NCBI RefSeq assembly: GCF_001633105.1
Contig: NZ_LUKZ01000006.1
Coordinates: forward strand, 1 to 60,127
Source of the DNA: Acidovorax sp. GW101-3H11
GTDB lineage: Bacteria; Pseudomonadota; Gammaproteobacteria; Burkholderiales; Burkholderiaceae_C
Direction: 5' to 3'
DNA length: 60,127 nucleotides
A program made the translations under genes and the position numbers. Of the stretch, positions 42,989 through 52,792 are shown in pieces. Position 1 is the stretch's first letter; every line of letters begins with the position of its first letter. The notes under the pieces are model-generated. The model did not search any database, was not told the origin of the DNA, and saw only the letters and a program-made list of their open reading frames with translations.

Positions 42989-43888
42989 TCAGCGGGCGCT
43001 GCGCACCAGCTCGAAGCTGGGTGATGCCGCATCGGCACGCGTGAGGGCGCCGCGCGTGCCGGTGTGCACGCCCGTGGGCGACTCCACAAACTCCACCCCG
43101 CGCGCACGCAGCGCCTGCACCGTGGCCAGCACATCGGGCGTGCCAAAGGCCACGCGCTGCAGCAGCTCCTCGGGGTCTGCATCCAGCGCATCGACCAGCG
43201 GCTCAATCAATTGCCAGTGCAGCGTGCCACAGGGGCTGGCCAGGATGCGGCCATGCGTGAGCACGCCAAACGACTGGTCGGGCGCCAGCTCGGCGAAGCC
43301 GAACAGCTCGCTGTAGAAATGGATCCAGTCCGCTGCGCGGCCCAGGCCGATGTACTGGACCACGCCAAACAGGTGCAGGCCCTGCAGCGCGGGCGGGCGC
43401 GGGTTGACGGTGGGGATGGGCACAAAGTCCACGTCGTAGATCGAGAACTCTTTCCAGCGGTCCACAAAGTAGATGCGGCTGGCGCCCACGCCGTGGATGG
43501 CGGGGATGTTCAGCTCCATCACCTCGACCTCGGTGTGCACGGCCCAGGCGCCCAGCTCCAGCACGCGGCGAAATGCTGCGGCCGCGTTGCCCACGCGGAA
43601 GGCGATGGCGGCCAGCACCGGTGTTTCGGTGAGCGCGGGCGGCGCATGCACGCCGGTGCGTTCGTTGTCCTGGTGGGCGTTGACGATGATGTTCATGTCG
43701 CCCTGGCGGTACAGCAGCACCTCGCGCGAGCGGTGGCGCGCCACCGGTTGAAAGCCCAAACGCTCCAACGCCTGGCCCAGCGCCTGCGGGCGGCTGGTGG
43801 CGTATTCGATGAACTCGATGCCCTGCAGGCCCAGGGGGTTGGGCATGTCGCCCAGCGCTTCGCGGGTGGCCACCATCGGGGTGCTCAT
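42989..43888 (-). CDS. HPPD-like VOC protein (QuiC C-terminal half, encoded separately)
   Basis: The 299-residue protein has two vicinal-oxygen-chelate domains like 4-hydroxyphenylpyruvate dioxygenase (NPLGLQGIEFIEYATSRPQA, then LQGLHLFGVVQYIGLGRAAD). In HPPD a metal histidine sits in a QHIAF-type strand; here the matching strand reads QRVAFGT, so the metal site is probably broken and dioxygenase activity unlikely. In pseudomonads a domain like this is fused behind the dehydratase barrel in QuiC; here it precedes it as a separate gene, 15 bp away. ATG 43888 follows AAGGAG. A structural or regulatory partnership with the barrel is inferred. Confidence 0.75.
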   Translation of the reverse strand: MSTPMVATREALGDMPNPLGLQGIEFIEYATSRPQALGQALERLGFQPVARHRSREVLLYRQGDMNIIVNAHQDNERTGVHAPPALTETPVLAAIAFRVGNAAAAFRRVLELGAWAVHTEVEVMELNIPAIHGVGASRIYFVDRWKEFSIYDVDFVPIPTVNPRPPALQGLHLFGVVQYIGLGRAADWIHFYSELFGFAELAPDQSFGVLTHGRILASPCGTLHWQLIEPLVDALDADPEELLQRVAFGTPDVLATVQALRARGVEFVESPTGVHTGTRGALTRADAASPSFELVRSAR

Positions 43889-43924
43889 GGGTTCAGCTCC
43901 TTGTGTTGTCGTGCGCGGAAAGGG

Positions 43925-44788
43925 TCAGCGGGCGCAGCTGACCAGGCGGCGGAAATGTGCGTCCATGCGGGTGGCGTCCGGGGCTTCGCCGGTGAACAGC
44001 TCGAACGCCCCCACGGCCTGGCCCACGGCCATGCCGCCGCCATCCGACACCTTGCAGCCCAGCGCGCGCGCGGCCTGCACCAGGGCGGTGTCGAGCGGGA
44101 AGTACACGACCTCCGACACCCACATCGCGGGCCGCAGCAGGCCCACATCCAGCGGCAGGCCGGGCAGCTTGTCCATGCCCGTGGGCGTGGCGTGGATCAG
44201 CCCGGTGGCGTTGGCCATGGCCGAGCGGATCTCTCCGGCCTCGGCGCGCGCGCCGTAGAGCGCATTCACGTCGGCAGCCAGTTGTGCGGCGCGCTCGGGC
44301 TGGGCATCGACGATGCTCAGGTGCTGTGCACCCAGGCGCAGCACGGCATGCGCAATCGCGGCGCCTGCACCGCCCGCGCCCAGCAGCACCACGCGGCCCA
44401 GGTCCGCGCCAGGCAGCGCACGGGTAAAGCCCCAGGCCCAGCCCGATCCATCGGTGTTGTGTCCCACCAGTTGTCCATCGCGGATGACCACGGTGTTCAC
44501 GGCGCCCATGGCGCGCGCTTCTTCGGACAGGCTGTCGAGGTGTGGGATGACGGCCTGCTTGCAGGGGTAGGTCACGTTGCAGCCCGCATAGCCCATGATG
44601 CGCGCCGCCGACAACAGCGTGGGCAAATGTTCCACCGAGGAGGCAGAGCGGTCCAGGTCGATGAGCTGGTAGTGCAGGCGCATGCCGTGGTGGCGCGCTT
44701 CTTCTTCGTGCAGCGCGGGCGACAGCGACTTCTGGATACCGGCACCGATCAGCCCGATCAGCACCTTGCGGGGGCTAGTGGAAGACAT
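43925..44788 (-). CDS. Shikimate/quinate dehydrogenase family protein
   Basis: The 287-residue AroE-fold enzyme has the substrate domain with GAGIQKSLSPALHEEEA, the NVTYPCKQ motif with the catalytic lysine, and NTDGSGWAWG. The nucleotide domain carries LLGAGGAGAAIAHAVL. The GIQKSLSP and SVSDGGGMAVGQA-like features suggest the catabolic, NAD-preferring type that oxidises shikimate or quinate to the 3-dehydro acid, and the neighbouring dehydratase and transporter genes agree. Starts at 44788 and 44836 are both possible and neither has a strong ribosome site; I chose the shorter. Confidence 0.85.
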   Translation of the reverse strand: MSSTSPRKVLIGLIGAGIQKSLSPALHEEEARHHGMRLHYQLIDLDRSASSVEHLPTLLSAARIMGYAGCNVTYPCKQAVIPHLDSLSEEARAMGAVNTVVIRDGQLVGHNTDGSGWAWGFTRALPGADLGRVVLLGAGGAGAAIAHAVLRLGAQHLSIVDAQPERAAQLAADVNALYGARAEAGEIRSAMANATGLIHATPTGMDKLPGLPLDVGLLRPAMWVSEVVYFPLDTALVQAARALGCKVSDGGGMAVGQAVGAFELFTGEAPDATRMDAHFRRLVSCAR

Positions 44789-44919
44789 GGTGGACGTGGT
44801 GGGGATGACCGGGGGATCGAGGAGCTGGGGGCTCATGGGGCGGGTGGAATGCGGGGTGAGCGTGCTGCCGGGCTGGTGGTGTGTTCACCGGACGGCAGCA
44901 CAGGGGTGGCAGCGGTGGC

Positions 44920-45924
44920 TTACTTGCCGCCGCGCAGTTTGGCCAGCGTGGAATAGACCTCTTGCACGGTCTCGGCGCCCACCTTCTCGCTGTGTTTCTC
45001 CACCACGGGCTTCACCTTGGCGCGCAGCTTGTCCAGCTCGGCGGGCGAGAACTCGGACACCTGCATGCCGGCCTTCTTGAGGTCTTCCAGCGCCACGTTG
45101 GCCTGCACGCGCGACACGCCGCGCTGGAAGGTGGTGGCCTCGGCCATCGCGTCGGTCAGCGCCTTCTGGTCAGCGGGGTTCAGGCTGTCCCAGAACTTCT
45201 TGCTCACGATCACGGCCTGGGGGTTGTACATGTGGCGCGTGACGGTGAGGTACTTCTGCACCTCGGCAAACTTGGACGACAGGATGGTGGAGAACGGGTT
45301 CTCCTGGCCGTCCACGGCCTTTTGCTCCATGGCGGTGTACAGCTCGGGGAAAGGCATGGGCACGGCGTTGGCGCCCAGCGCATTGAACAGGTCGATGTAG
45401 ATCGGCGACTGGATCACGCGGATCTTGAGGCCCGCGATGTCTTCGGCCTTGGTGATGGGCTTCTTGCTGTTGGTGAGGTTGCGGAAACCCAGCTCCCAGT
45501 AGCCCAGGCCCACCAGGTTCTTTGCCTGCAGCTTGTCGAGCAGCTTCTTGCCGAAGGGGCCGTCGGTCACGGCGTCGGCCTCTTGCGGCGTGGCGAACAG
45601 GAACGGGAAGTCGTAGATGCCGAACTCTTTGGACTGCGCGGCCAGGATCCCCGCGTTCAGCACGGTCATCTCCACGGTGCCGCCCTGCAGGGCCGACACG
45701 GTCTGCAGGTCACCGCCCAGCGTGCCGCCGGGGAAGAGCTTGACGGCAATGCGGCCGCCGGTCTTGGCGGCCACCAGGTCGGCAAATTTTTGCGCGCCCT
45801 GGGCCTGCGGGTGGTCCTTCTGGTTCTGGAACGCGAACTTGATGGTGCGCTCCTGGGCGTGTGCAGCGGGCAGCAGCGACGCGGCAACCAGGGCGGTGGC
45901 AAGCAGGGTTTTGAGCAGCTTCAT
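44920..45924 (-). CDS. dctP: TRAP transporter substrate-binding protein, DctP family
   Basis: The 334-residue periplasmic receptor of a tripartite ATP-independent transporter has a signal peptide (about 1-23, LLATALVAASLLPAAHA). The typical GGTLGGDLQTVSALQGG and LKIRVIQSPIYIDLFNALGA follow, the latter with the arginine that pairs with a carboxylate ligand. ATG 45924 follows AAGGAGA. The downstream dehydrogenase and dehydratase suggest shikimate, quinate or a related acid as substrate; this is inference from context. Confidence 0.93.
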   Translation of the reverse strand: MKLLKTLLATALVAASLLPAAHAQERTIKFAFQNQKDHPQAQGAQKFADLVAAKTGGRIAVKLFPGGTLGGDLQTVSALQGGTVEMTVLNAGILAAQSKEFGIYDFPFLFATPQEADAVTDGPFGKKLLDKLQAKNLVGLGYWELGFRNLTNSKKPITKAEDIAGLKIRVIQSPIYIDLFNALGANAVPMPFPELYTAMEQKAVDGQENPFSTILSSKFAEVQKYLTVTRHMYNPQAVIVSKKFWDSLNPADQKALTDAMAEATTFQRGVSRVQANVALEDLKKAGMQVSEFSPAELDKLRAKVKPVVEKHSEKVGAETVQEVYSTLAKLRGGK

Positions 45925-45997
45925 GGAAATGTCTCCTTGGGTTTTTAGGCGGGGCAGAAACGGAGCGGAAAGGAAAGGGCCAGGGCGCAGATGGGGG

Positions 45998-47278
45998 TCA
46001 ACCACTCAACCAGCGCAGCGGCACCATGACGATGGAGGGGAACAGCACCAGCAGGAACATCACGGCCAGCTGGGCCAGCATGAAGGGCGTGACGCCGCGT
46101 GTGACCTGCGACATGGACATGCGCCCCACGCCAGCCACCACGTTGAGCACCGTGCCCACCGGGGGGGTGATGAGCCCGATGGCGTTGTTGATGATGAAGA
46201 GCACACCGAAGTACACCGGGTCGATGCCTGCGGCCTTGACCACCGGCATCAGCACGGGCGTGAGGATGAGGATGGTGGGCGTCATGTCCATGGCCGTGCC
46301 CACCACCATGACCAGCAGCATGATGGCGATCAGCAGCAGCGTTGGGTTGCCCATGAAGGGCTCCAGCATGCCGATGACCTTGGAGGGCAGGTCGGCCACG
46401 GTGATCAGCCAGGCGGACACCATGGCCGCAGCCACCAGGAACATCACCACCGCGCTGGTGCGGGCCGAGGCGCGGAAGATGTCGGCCAGCTGGTGCCAGC
46501 TCAGCTCGCGGTAGACCACCATGGACACGAACAGCGCATACACGGCGGCCACCACGGCGGCTTCGGTGGGGGTGAAGACGCCCATGCGCAGGCCGACCAG
46601 GATGATGATGGGCAAGCCCAGCGCCCACACGGCTTCGCGCAAGGCCACGGTCAGTTCGGCGCGGGTGGCGCGCTTTGGGGGCGCCACATCTTCGCGCCGC
46701 ACCAGCCACCACCAGGTGAGGGCCAGGGCCACCCCCAACAGGATGCCCGGCACGATGCCTGCCAGAAACAGCTTGCTGATGGACACGTTGGCCGCCACGC
46801 CAAAGATCACGAAACCGATGGACGGCGGGATCACCGGGGCGATGATGCCGGCCGATGCAATGAGCCCGGCCGAGCGCTCCTTGTTGTGGCCCGCTGCCAC
46901 CATCATGGGCAGCAGCAACGATGCGAGCGCAGCGGCATCGGCCACGGCCGAGCCCGACACGGCGGCCAGGATCACCGCGGCCATGATGGCCACATAACCG
47001 AGGCCGCCGGGCACATGGCCCACCAGTGTGAGCGCCAGCTTCACGATGCGCTTGGACAGGCCGCCCACATTCATGATCTCGCCCGCCAGCATGAAGAAGG
47101 GCACGGCCAGCAGCGGAAAGCTGTCGGCACCGTTGATGACGTTCTGCGCCAGGATCTGCGCGTCGAACAGGTCCAAATGCCACATCAGCGCCACGCCGCT
47201 GATGAGCAGCGCAAACGCGATGGGAATGCCGATCGCCATGGCGAGCAGCAGGGAGCCGAGGAAGATGGTGACGGTCAT
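45998..47278 (-). CDS. dctM: TRAP transporter large permease, DctM family
   Basis: The 426-residue inner-membrane sodium/acid symporter subunit has about 12 helices and family landmarks such as VPFFMLAGEIMNVGG, SGSAVADAAALASLLLPMM, PPSIGFVIFG and GLITPPVGTVLNVV. The true start is ATG 47278; the open frame continues upstream only in shadow of dctQ. It lies between dctQ and dctP in the usual order. Confidence 0.95.
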   Translation of the reverse strand: MTVTIFLGSLLLAMAIGIPIAFALLISGVALMWHLDLFDAQILAQNVINGADSFPLLAVPFFMLAGEIMNVGGLSKRIVKLALTLVGHVPGGLGYVAIMAAVILAAVSGSAVADAAALASLLLPMMVAAGHNKERSAGLIASAGIIAPVIPPSIGFVIFGVAANVSISKLFLAGIVPGILLGVALALTWWWLVRREDVAPPKRATRAELTVALREAVWALGLPIIILVGLRMGVFTPTEAAVVAAVYALFVSMVVYRELSWHQLADIFRASARTSAVVMFLVAAAMVSAWLITVADLPSKVIGMLEPFMGNPTLLLIAIMLLVMVVGTAMDMTPTILILTPVLMPVVKAAGIDPVYFGVLFIINNAIGLITPPVGTVLNVVAGVGRMSMSQVTRGVTPFMLAQLAVMFLLVLFPSIVMVPLRWLSG

Positions 47279-47301
47279 GGTGGAGAGCCTGTGCGGAGGG
47301 T

Positions 47302-47889
47302 TCAGGGGCGGTGGCTGCCGGGCGCTTCGTGGGATGCGTCGGCGCCCGCAGGGCGGTGCGCCAGGGCCGCCAGTTCTTCGCTCTCCTGCACCATGACCAG
47401 TTCGTGCTCCGCCAGCGGAACGAACAGCGTGCGCAGCAGGTCGTGCAGCAGGATGGCGATGCCCGACCCGCCCATCAGCACGCCACTGGCGTAGAAGATG
47501 CCCACCGAGGCGCCGGTCACGGGGGCTTCGGTGTCCCAATTAATCAGCATCTGGGCCCAGCTGCCACTGAGCAGCAGCCACGACACGTACAGCATGGCGA
47601 TCTGTGCCAGCAACAGGCAGGCCTTCTTGCCCAAAGCGGGCAGGCGCGACACCAGCGCGTCCGTGCCCAGGTGGCCGTGTTCGCGCAGCGCCACCACGGC
47701 GCCCATGAAGGTCAGCCACACAAACAGCCAGCGCGAGAGTTCTTCCGACACGGTGATGCCGGAGTTCAGGGTGTAGCGCAGCACCACATTGCCAAACACC
47801 AGCACCACCATCACCGCCAGGCACAGGCCGGACAGGGCATCCAGCACGCGGGTGTATCCCCGCAGCACGCGGTCGGCCAGTGCAAACAT
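47302..47889 (-). CDS. dctQ: TRAP transporter small permease, DctQ family
   Basis: The 195-residue, four-helix membrane subunit has the conserved helix 2-3 region (GITVSEELSRWLFVWLTFMG, then ALREHGHLGTDALV). A polar tail of about 35 residues follows. ATG 47889 is preceded by GGAGA. It is the first structural gene of the minus-strand catabolic operon, and a palindrome-like site lies 41-57 bp upstream of its start. Confidence 0.93.
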   Translation of the reverse strand: MFALADRVLRGYTRVLDALSGLCLAVMVVLVFGNVVLRYTLNSGITVSEELSRWLFVWLTFMGAVVALREHGHLGTDALVSRLPALGKKACLLLAQIAMLYVSWLLLSGSWAQMLINWDTEAPVTGASVGIFYASGVLMGGSGIAILLHDLLRTLFVPLAEHELVMVQESEELAALAHRPAGADASHEAPGSHRP

Positions 47890-47930
47890 GGTGTCTCCAG
47901 TCGTTGTATTGAAACGCTGGAAGAATTTTG

Positions 47931-47946
47931 TACGAACTGGTTAGTA
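47931..47946. promoter_or_regulatory. Candidate TetR-family operator upstream of dctQ
   Basis: TACGAAC, a TG spacer and GTTAGTA form an imperfect inverted repeat (one mismatch per arm) in the AT-rich 179-bp gap between dctQ and the TetR gene. The TAC-GTA outer and AAC-GTT inner pairing resembles operators of TetR repressors of aromatic-acid genes. Repression lifted by a pathway intermediate is inferred. Confidence 0.45.
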
Positions 47947-48068
47947 TTTGATCTAGGTGCAAACCCTGCATGGTTGGTCATGGCAGCACGCAGCCATGCA
48001 CGGCGCGCACGCAGGGTGCCGATGAGGAGCTTTTTGACGCGGGCAGGTGTGCGCCCGGGCCGGGAGGG

Positions 48069-48785
48069 TCAGGGCCGCAGAAAACGCACGATCATCTCGA
48101 TGATCGATTCACGGCGTTGCGCCGTGGCGGCTGGGGTGTCGAGCGAGCGCTTGAAGATCGCGCCAAAGGTGTGGCGGTTGGCCTCGTTGAAGAAGCACAG
48201 GGCCGAAATGGACATGTGCAGGTCCACCGGGTCCACGTCGGGGCGGAACACGCCCGCCGCCACGCCACGCTGGTACACATCGCGCACGGCATGGATGACG
48301 GGGATGTTGAGTTCCTGGATCGTGGCCGACTTGCTGATGAACTCGCCCCGGTGCATGTTCTCGTTCATCACCAGGCGGATGAAGTCGGGGTTGGCGAGCT
48401 GGTAGTCCACCGTGAAGCCGACCAGCGTGCGCAGGGCCTGTTCGGGCGCCAAGTCTTCCAGGTGCAGCTCCGATTCGATGCGCCGGATGCGCCGGTAGGC
48501 CTCCTCCAGCACCGCCACATACAGACCTTCCTTGCTACCGAAGTAGTAGTAGATCATGCGCTTGCTGGTGCTGGTCAATGCCGCGATCTCGTCGATGCGC
48601 GCCCCGGCCAGGCCCTTGTCGGCAAACTCCGCCGTGGCCACCTGCAGGATGTTGGCCATGGTGCGGTCGGGGTCGTTGACGCGGACCCGGTCGGCACCGG
48701 GCGTGGTGGCGGCCTCGCGCGCAGCGCGCTGGCGAGTGGCCCGCACATCGCCGGGCTTCGAAGGTTTTTGAACCATTTCGTTCAT
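48069..48785 (-). CDS. TetR-family transcriptional regulator
   Basis: The 238-residue protein has an N-terminal helix-turn-helix (about 42-90, ILQVATAEFADKGLAGARID, then STSKRMIYYYFGSKEGLY). A C-terminal effector domain with NPDFIRLVMNENMHRGE follows. It is on the same strand directly upstream of the TRAP/dehydratase operon and is its likely repressor. ATG 48785 gives a normal length with a basic tail before the DNA-binding domain; the longer open frame upstream overlaps the GST region and is not supported. Confidence 0.88.
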   Translation of the reverse strand: MNEMVQKPSKPGDVRATRQRAAREAATTPGADRVRVNDPDRTMANILQVATAEFADKGLAGARIDEIAALTSTSKRMIYYYFGSKEGLYVAVLEEAYRRIRRIESELHLEDLAPEQALRTLVGFTVDYQLANPDFIRLVMNENMHRGEFISKSATIQELNIPVIHAVRDVYQRGVAAGVFRPDVDPVDLHMSISALCFFNEANRHTFGAIFKRSLDTPAATAQRRESIIEMIVRFLRP

Positions 48786-48853
48786 AAGCGCCCAAGCATA
48801 CGGCAAGCCCGGCGCGGGGTCTTTACCCAACCCGGGCTGCTTGCGCTGGCTGC

Positions 48854-49468
48854 TCAGGAAGGCTTGGTATCTGCAAAGCTCGGTCGCACCATCAGCTTGT
48901 CGAGCAGCTTGCCCAGGTTGGGGTACTCGCTGCGCCAGGCGATGTCGGGGAAGCGGAACTCCAGCCAGCCCAGGGCGCAGCCCACTGCGATGTCGGACAG
49001 ACTCAGGTGGATGCCGCTGCAATACGGCTTGTCGCCCAGACCCTGGCTCATGGACTTGAGGCCGTCGTTCACCTTGACCAGCTGGCGGTCGATCCAGGTC
49101 TGGCTGCGTTCGGTGTCCTTGCGGTGGGCCCAGGTGGCTTCCAGGCGCGCCAGGATGGCGGCGTCCATCACGCCGTCGGCCAGCGCCTCCCAGGTCTTGA
49201 CCTCGGCGCGTTCGCGGCCTTGCGACGGGATCAACTTGCCCACGGGCGATAGGGTGTCCAGGTACTCGACGATCACACGGGAGTCAAACACCGCTTCGCC
49301 GCCTTCCATCACCAGGCAGGGCACCTTGCCCAGCGGGTTGGAGGTGGCGATGTGGGTGTCGTCAGCCCAGACGTTTTCCTGCACGAACTGGTAGTCGAGC
49401 TTTTTCTCAGCCATCACGATACGTACCTTGCGCACGTAGGGGCTGGCGGTGGCTCCGATCAATTTCAT
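48854..49468 (-). CDS. Glutathione S-transferase family protein
   Basis: The 204-residue cytosolic GST has an N-terminal thioredoxin-like domain (MKLIGATASPYVRKVRIVMA, with the serine of ASPYVRK as probable catalytic residue). The glutathione-binding NPLGKVPCLVMEGGEAVFDS lies at about 44-65. An all-helical C-terminal domain follows, with SLSDIAVGCALGWL. It is divergent from purB with a 119-bp gap; no detoxification operon is visible. Confidence 0.93.
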   Translation of the reverse strand: MKLIGATASPYVRKVRIVMAEKKLDYQFVQENVWADDTHIATSNPLGKVPCLVMEGGEAVFDSRVIVEYLDTLSPVGKLIPSQGRERAEVKTWEALADGVMDAAILARLEATWAHRKDTERSQTWIDRQLVKVNDGLKSMSQGLGDKPYCSGIHLSLSDIAVGCALGWLEFRFPDIAWRSEYPNLGKLLDKLMVRPSFADTKPS

Positions 49469-49545
49469 GGTGTGTCTTCCAGTGCGCGGGATAAGCTGAA
49501 CAATTCGGGTTTGATTCTATCGACAGCGACCCGGCGTGAGCCTGA

Positions 49546-50967
<1,422 letters not shown>

Positions 50968-50973
50968 CCCTCC

Positions 50974-50990
50974 GAGGCGCTGCGCGCCTC
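50974..50990. terminator. Possible terminator hairpin after purB
   Basis: A perfect 7-bp GC stem (GAGGCGC, TGC loop, GCGCCTC) starts 7 bp after the purB stop, inside an outer CCTCC/GGAGG pairing. There is no T run, so factor-dependent termination or mere RNA stabilisation is possible. Confidence 0.4.
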
Positions 50991-51078
50991 CCTTGGAGGC
51001 GCAAACCGTGACTGGGCAAATCCGGATCCTCGGTGTTGCTGGCTTGTGGCCCCTGCCGGTCGCCTATGCTGCCGGATT

Positions 51079-51140
51079 GTTGAAGTATTTTGGCCACTGG
51101 CGCGCATCTGGCAAGCGCTGGCAGCTATTTATTTTGTAGT
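51079..51140 (-). repeat. Dispersed AT-rich repeat, copy 8 (reverse)
   Basis: Reverse-complemented it reads ACTACAAAATAAATAGCTGC, CAGCGCTTGCC, GATGCGCGCC, GTGGCCAAAATAC. It ends 8 bp before the yaeQ start, so its end forms part of that gene's ribosome-binding region. A second reverse copy follows yaeQ. Confidence 0.8.
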
Positions 51141-51148
51141 GAGGCTGC

Positions 51149-51709
51149 ATGGCCATCAAATCCACCATCTTCAAGGCGAACCTGCAAATCGCCGACATTG
51201 ACCACGGCTACTACGCCGACCATGCGCTCACGCTGGCACGCCACCCCAGCGAGACCGACGAGCGCATGATGGTTAGGCTGGCTGCGTTGGCCATCCAGGC
51301 GCACCAGCTCAATGACCTGTGCAACGGCGACGCCACCCTGGCGTTTGGTGCGGGTCTGTCGGACCCGGATGACCCGGACGCGTCCCTCACCGACTTCACG
51401 GGCCGCAAGCGCGTGTGGATCGAAGTGGGCCAGCCTGAGGACAAGCCGCTGACCAAGGCCTGCAGCAAGGCCGACTCCGTGATCGTCTACTGCTTCAACC
51501 ACGCTTCGGAGATCTGGTGGAAGGGCATCGAAAGCAAGCTGTCGCGGCTGGACAAGCTGCAGGTCTGGCGCATCCCCACCGAGGCATCGCAGGCGCTGGC
51601 ACAGTTGGCCGAGCGCAGCATGCAGCTGCAGGCCACGGTGCAGGAAGGGGCCATCACCCTGAGCAGCACCTTGGGCAGTGTGCATGTGGAGCCCGTGCGC
51701 TGGAAGTAG
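51149..51709 (+). CDS. yaeQ: YaeQ family protein
   Basis: The 186-residue protein matches YaeQ along its whole length (KSTIFKANLQIADIDHGYYA, then HPSETDERMMVRLAALAIQA, and QPEDKPLTKACSKAD). YaeQ has a PD-(D/E)XK-nuclease-like fold; the acidic and lysine residues in WIEVGQP and KACSKAD may be the remnant or active site. No clear cellular role is known to me. It is bracketed by two direct repeat copies within a few bases of its start and stop. Confidence 0.92.
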   Translation: MAIKSTIFKANLQIADIDHGYYADHALTLARHPSETDERMMVRLAALAIQAHQLNDLCNGDATLAFGAGLSDPDDPDASLTDFTGRKRVWIEVGQPEDKPLTKACSKADSVIVYCFNHASEIWWKGIESKLSRLDKLQVWRIPTEASQALAQLAERSMQLQATVQEGAITLSSTLGSVHVEPVRWK

Positions 51710-51716
51710 ATTCTTA

Positions 51717-51776
51717 GGCTGAAAAAGGCCTTCGCCGCGCGATAGACATGCCTTTATTGCTATTAAATTAATAGCA
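51717..51776 (-). repeat. Dispersed AT-rich repeat, copy 9 (reverse)
   Basis: Reverse-complemented it reads TGCTATTAATTTAATAGC, AATAAAGGCATGTC, ATCGCGCGGCG, AAGGCCTTTTTCAGC. It begins 8 bp after the yaeQ stop, in the same orientation as copy 8, and lies between converging genes. Confidence 0.8.
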
Positions 51777-51836
51777 TTTAGGCTGTCTGCGTGCCCAGGG
51801 GCCTGCATGCGCGGGCAGGCGTTTCAGGTTTTAGTT

Positions 51837-52142
51837 TCAGTCCCGTGGCATGAGCGCGCCACATTGCCAGCACTGCTCGAAGCCGCCCTCCACAATTTCG
51901 CCGCAGCGGCAGGCCCAGTGGCGCTGCGGCAGGGTCTGCAATTCCTGCAAAAGGGCGCGTGCGCGGGTGGCGTGTTCTTCGTAATCCAGCCAGATCTCGG
52001 GCAGGCACTGGTCGGGCGGCAGGTGCCCGGCGGCGGCACCCAGGTACTGGCGCTGCACCGACGCCGTCATGCCGGCCTCGCACAGCAGGTCGGCCCACAG
52101 CGTGGCGATGGCGATGTTGGGGGCTTGGGTCAGGCGCAGCAT
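51837..52142 (-). CDS. DUF2007-type small protein with a zinc ribbon
   Basis: The 101-residue protein starts with a small alpha/beta domain (MLRLTQAPNIAIATLWADLL, then CEAGMTASVQRQYLGAAAG). It ends with a four-cysteine zinc ribbon: CRCGE at about 80 and CWQCG at about 93. The first part resembles DUF2007 signal-transducing-type domains. A metal-bound regulatory or adaptor role is inferred; there are no enzyme motifs. It is followed on the same strand by the DUF2868-unrelated repeat region and preceded by the DUF1289 gene. Confidence 0.75.
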   Translation of the reverse strand: MLRLTQAPNIAIATLWADLLCEAGMTASVQRQYLGAAAGHLPPDQCLPEIWLDYEEHATRARALLQELQTLPQRHWACRCGEIVEGGFEQCWQCGALMPRD

Positions 52143-52196
52143 GGCTCCACCATAGCCGCTGCCGGGGTTGGCGTACAGCCCCTGCCTTTGTCGGCC

Positions 52197-52631
52197 TCAG
52201 GGCGCGGGTGGTGGGTGTGTGGAGGCCCCCTCGGCCGCACGTTCGGCGTAGCGGTTGAAGCGCCACGCAGAATGTTCCAGGGTGATGCGGCGCCACACCA
52301 CGCGCTTTTCTACGGGGCTCATGGCCGGCCAGTGCTGCACTTCATCGAAGGTGCGCCCGCAGCCTTTGCACAGGTCGTCCCCCTGGCTGGTGGAGCAGAT
52401 GGCGATGCAGGGGGTGTCGGGGGTCGTGTCGTACCAGGCATGCCATGCGGCCAGCGCGCGTGCGGGCAGGTCGCCTTCGCCGATGGTGGTCTGGCGGTGG
52501 TAGACCATCAGCGCATACGCCTCTCCCAGGGCCTCGATCTCGGGCGCCAGTGCCACGCCATCCGGCGAGGGCGCACGCTTGCGCCAGTGGTTGATGGCGG
52601 CTTCGATGTCGGTGATGTGGATGGCGGCCAT
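52197..52631 (-). CDS. DUF3717/DUF1289 protein
   Basis: The 144-residue protein has two parts. The N-terminal ~70 residues (IHITDIEAAINHWRKRAPSP) match DUF3717. The C-terminal half holds the cysteine cluster of DUF1289 (CIAICSTSQGDDLCKGCGRT, followed by FDEVQHW), probably a metal-binding site. ATG 52631 was chosen; a GTG five codons upstream is possible. It is 54 bp upstream of the DUF2007-type gene on the same strand, possibly co-transcribed. Function unknown. Confidence 0.8.
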   Translation of the reverse strand: MAAIHITDIEAAINHWRKRAPSPDGVALAPEIEALGEAYALMVYHRQTTIGEGDLPARALAAWHAWYDTTPDTPCIAICSTSQGDDLCKGCGRTFDEVQHWPAMSPVEKRVVWRRITLEHSAWRFNRYAERAAEGASTHPPPAP

Positions 52632-52792
52632 GGATGGGCAGGACACAAGGGGGCTGGATCATAGCCGCCCGCCCGGGGGATGCTGGCGGTGGTGTTATCG
52701 GCAGGGGCATAAAGAAGCAGAGGCGCTCATACGCAGTAACCACAACATGCCGACCCTTGCGCGGCCGCGCTGGCGATGTTCCAATCGAGGGC

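Noticed and set aside
45617..47494. Open frame of about 625 codons antisense to the TRAP permease genes
   Set aside because: His/Gln/Gly-rich shadow frame; the minus-strand dctQ, dctM and dctP are clear.
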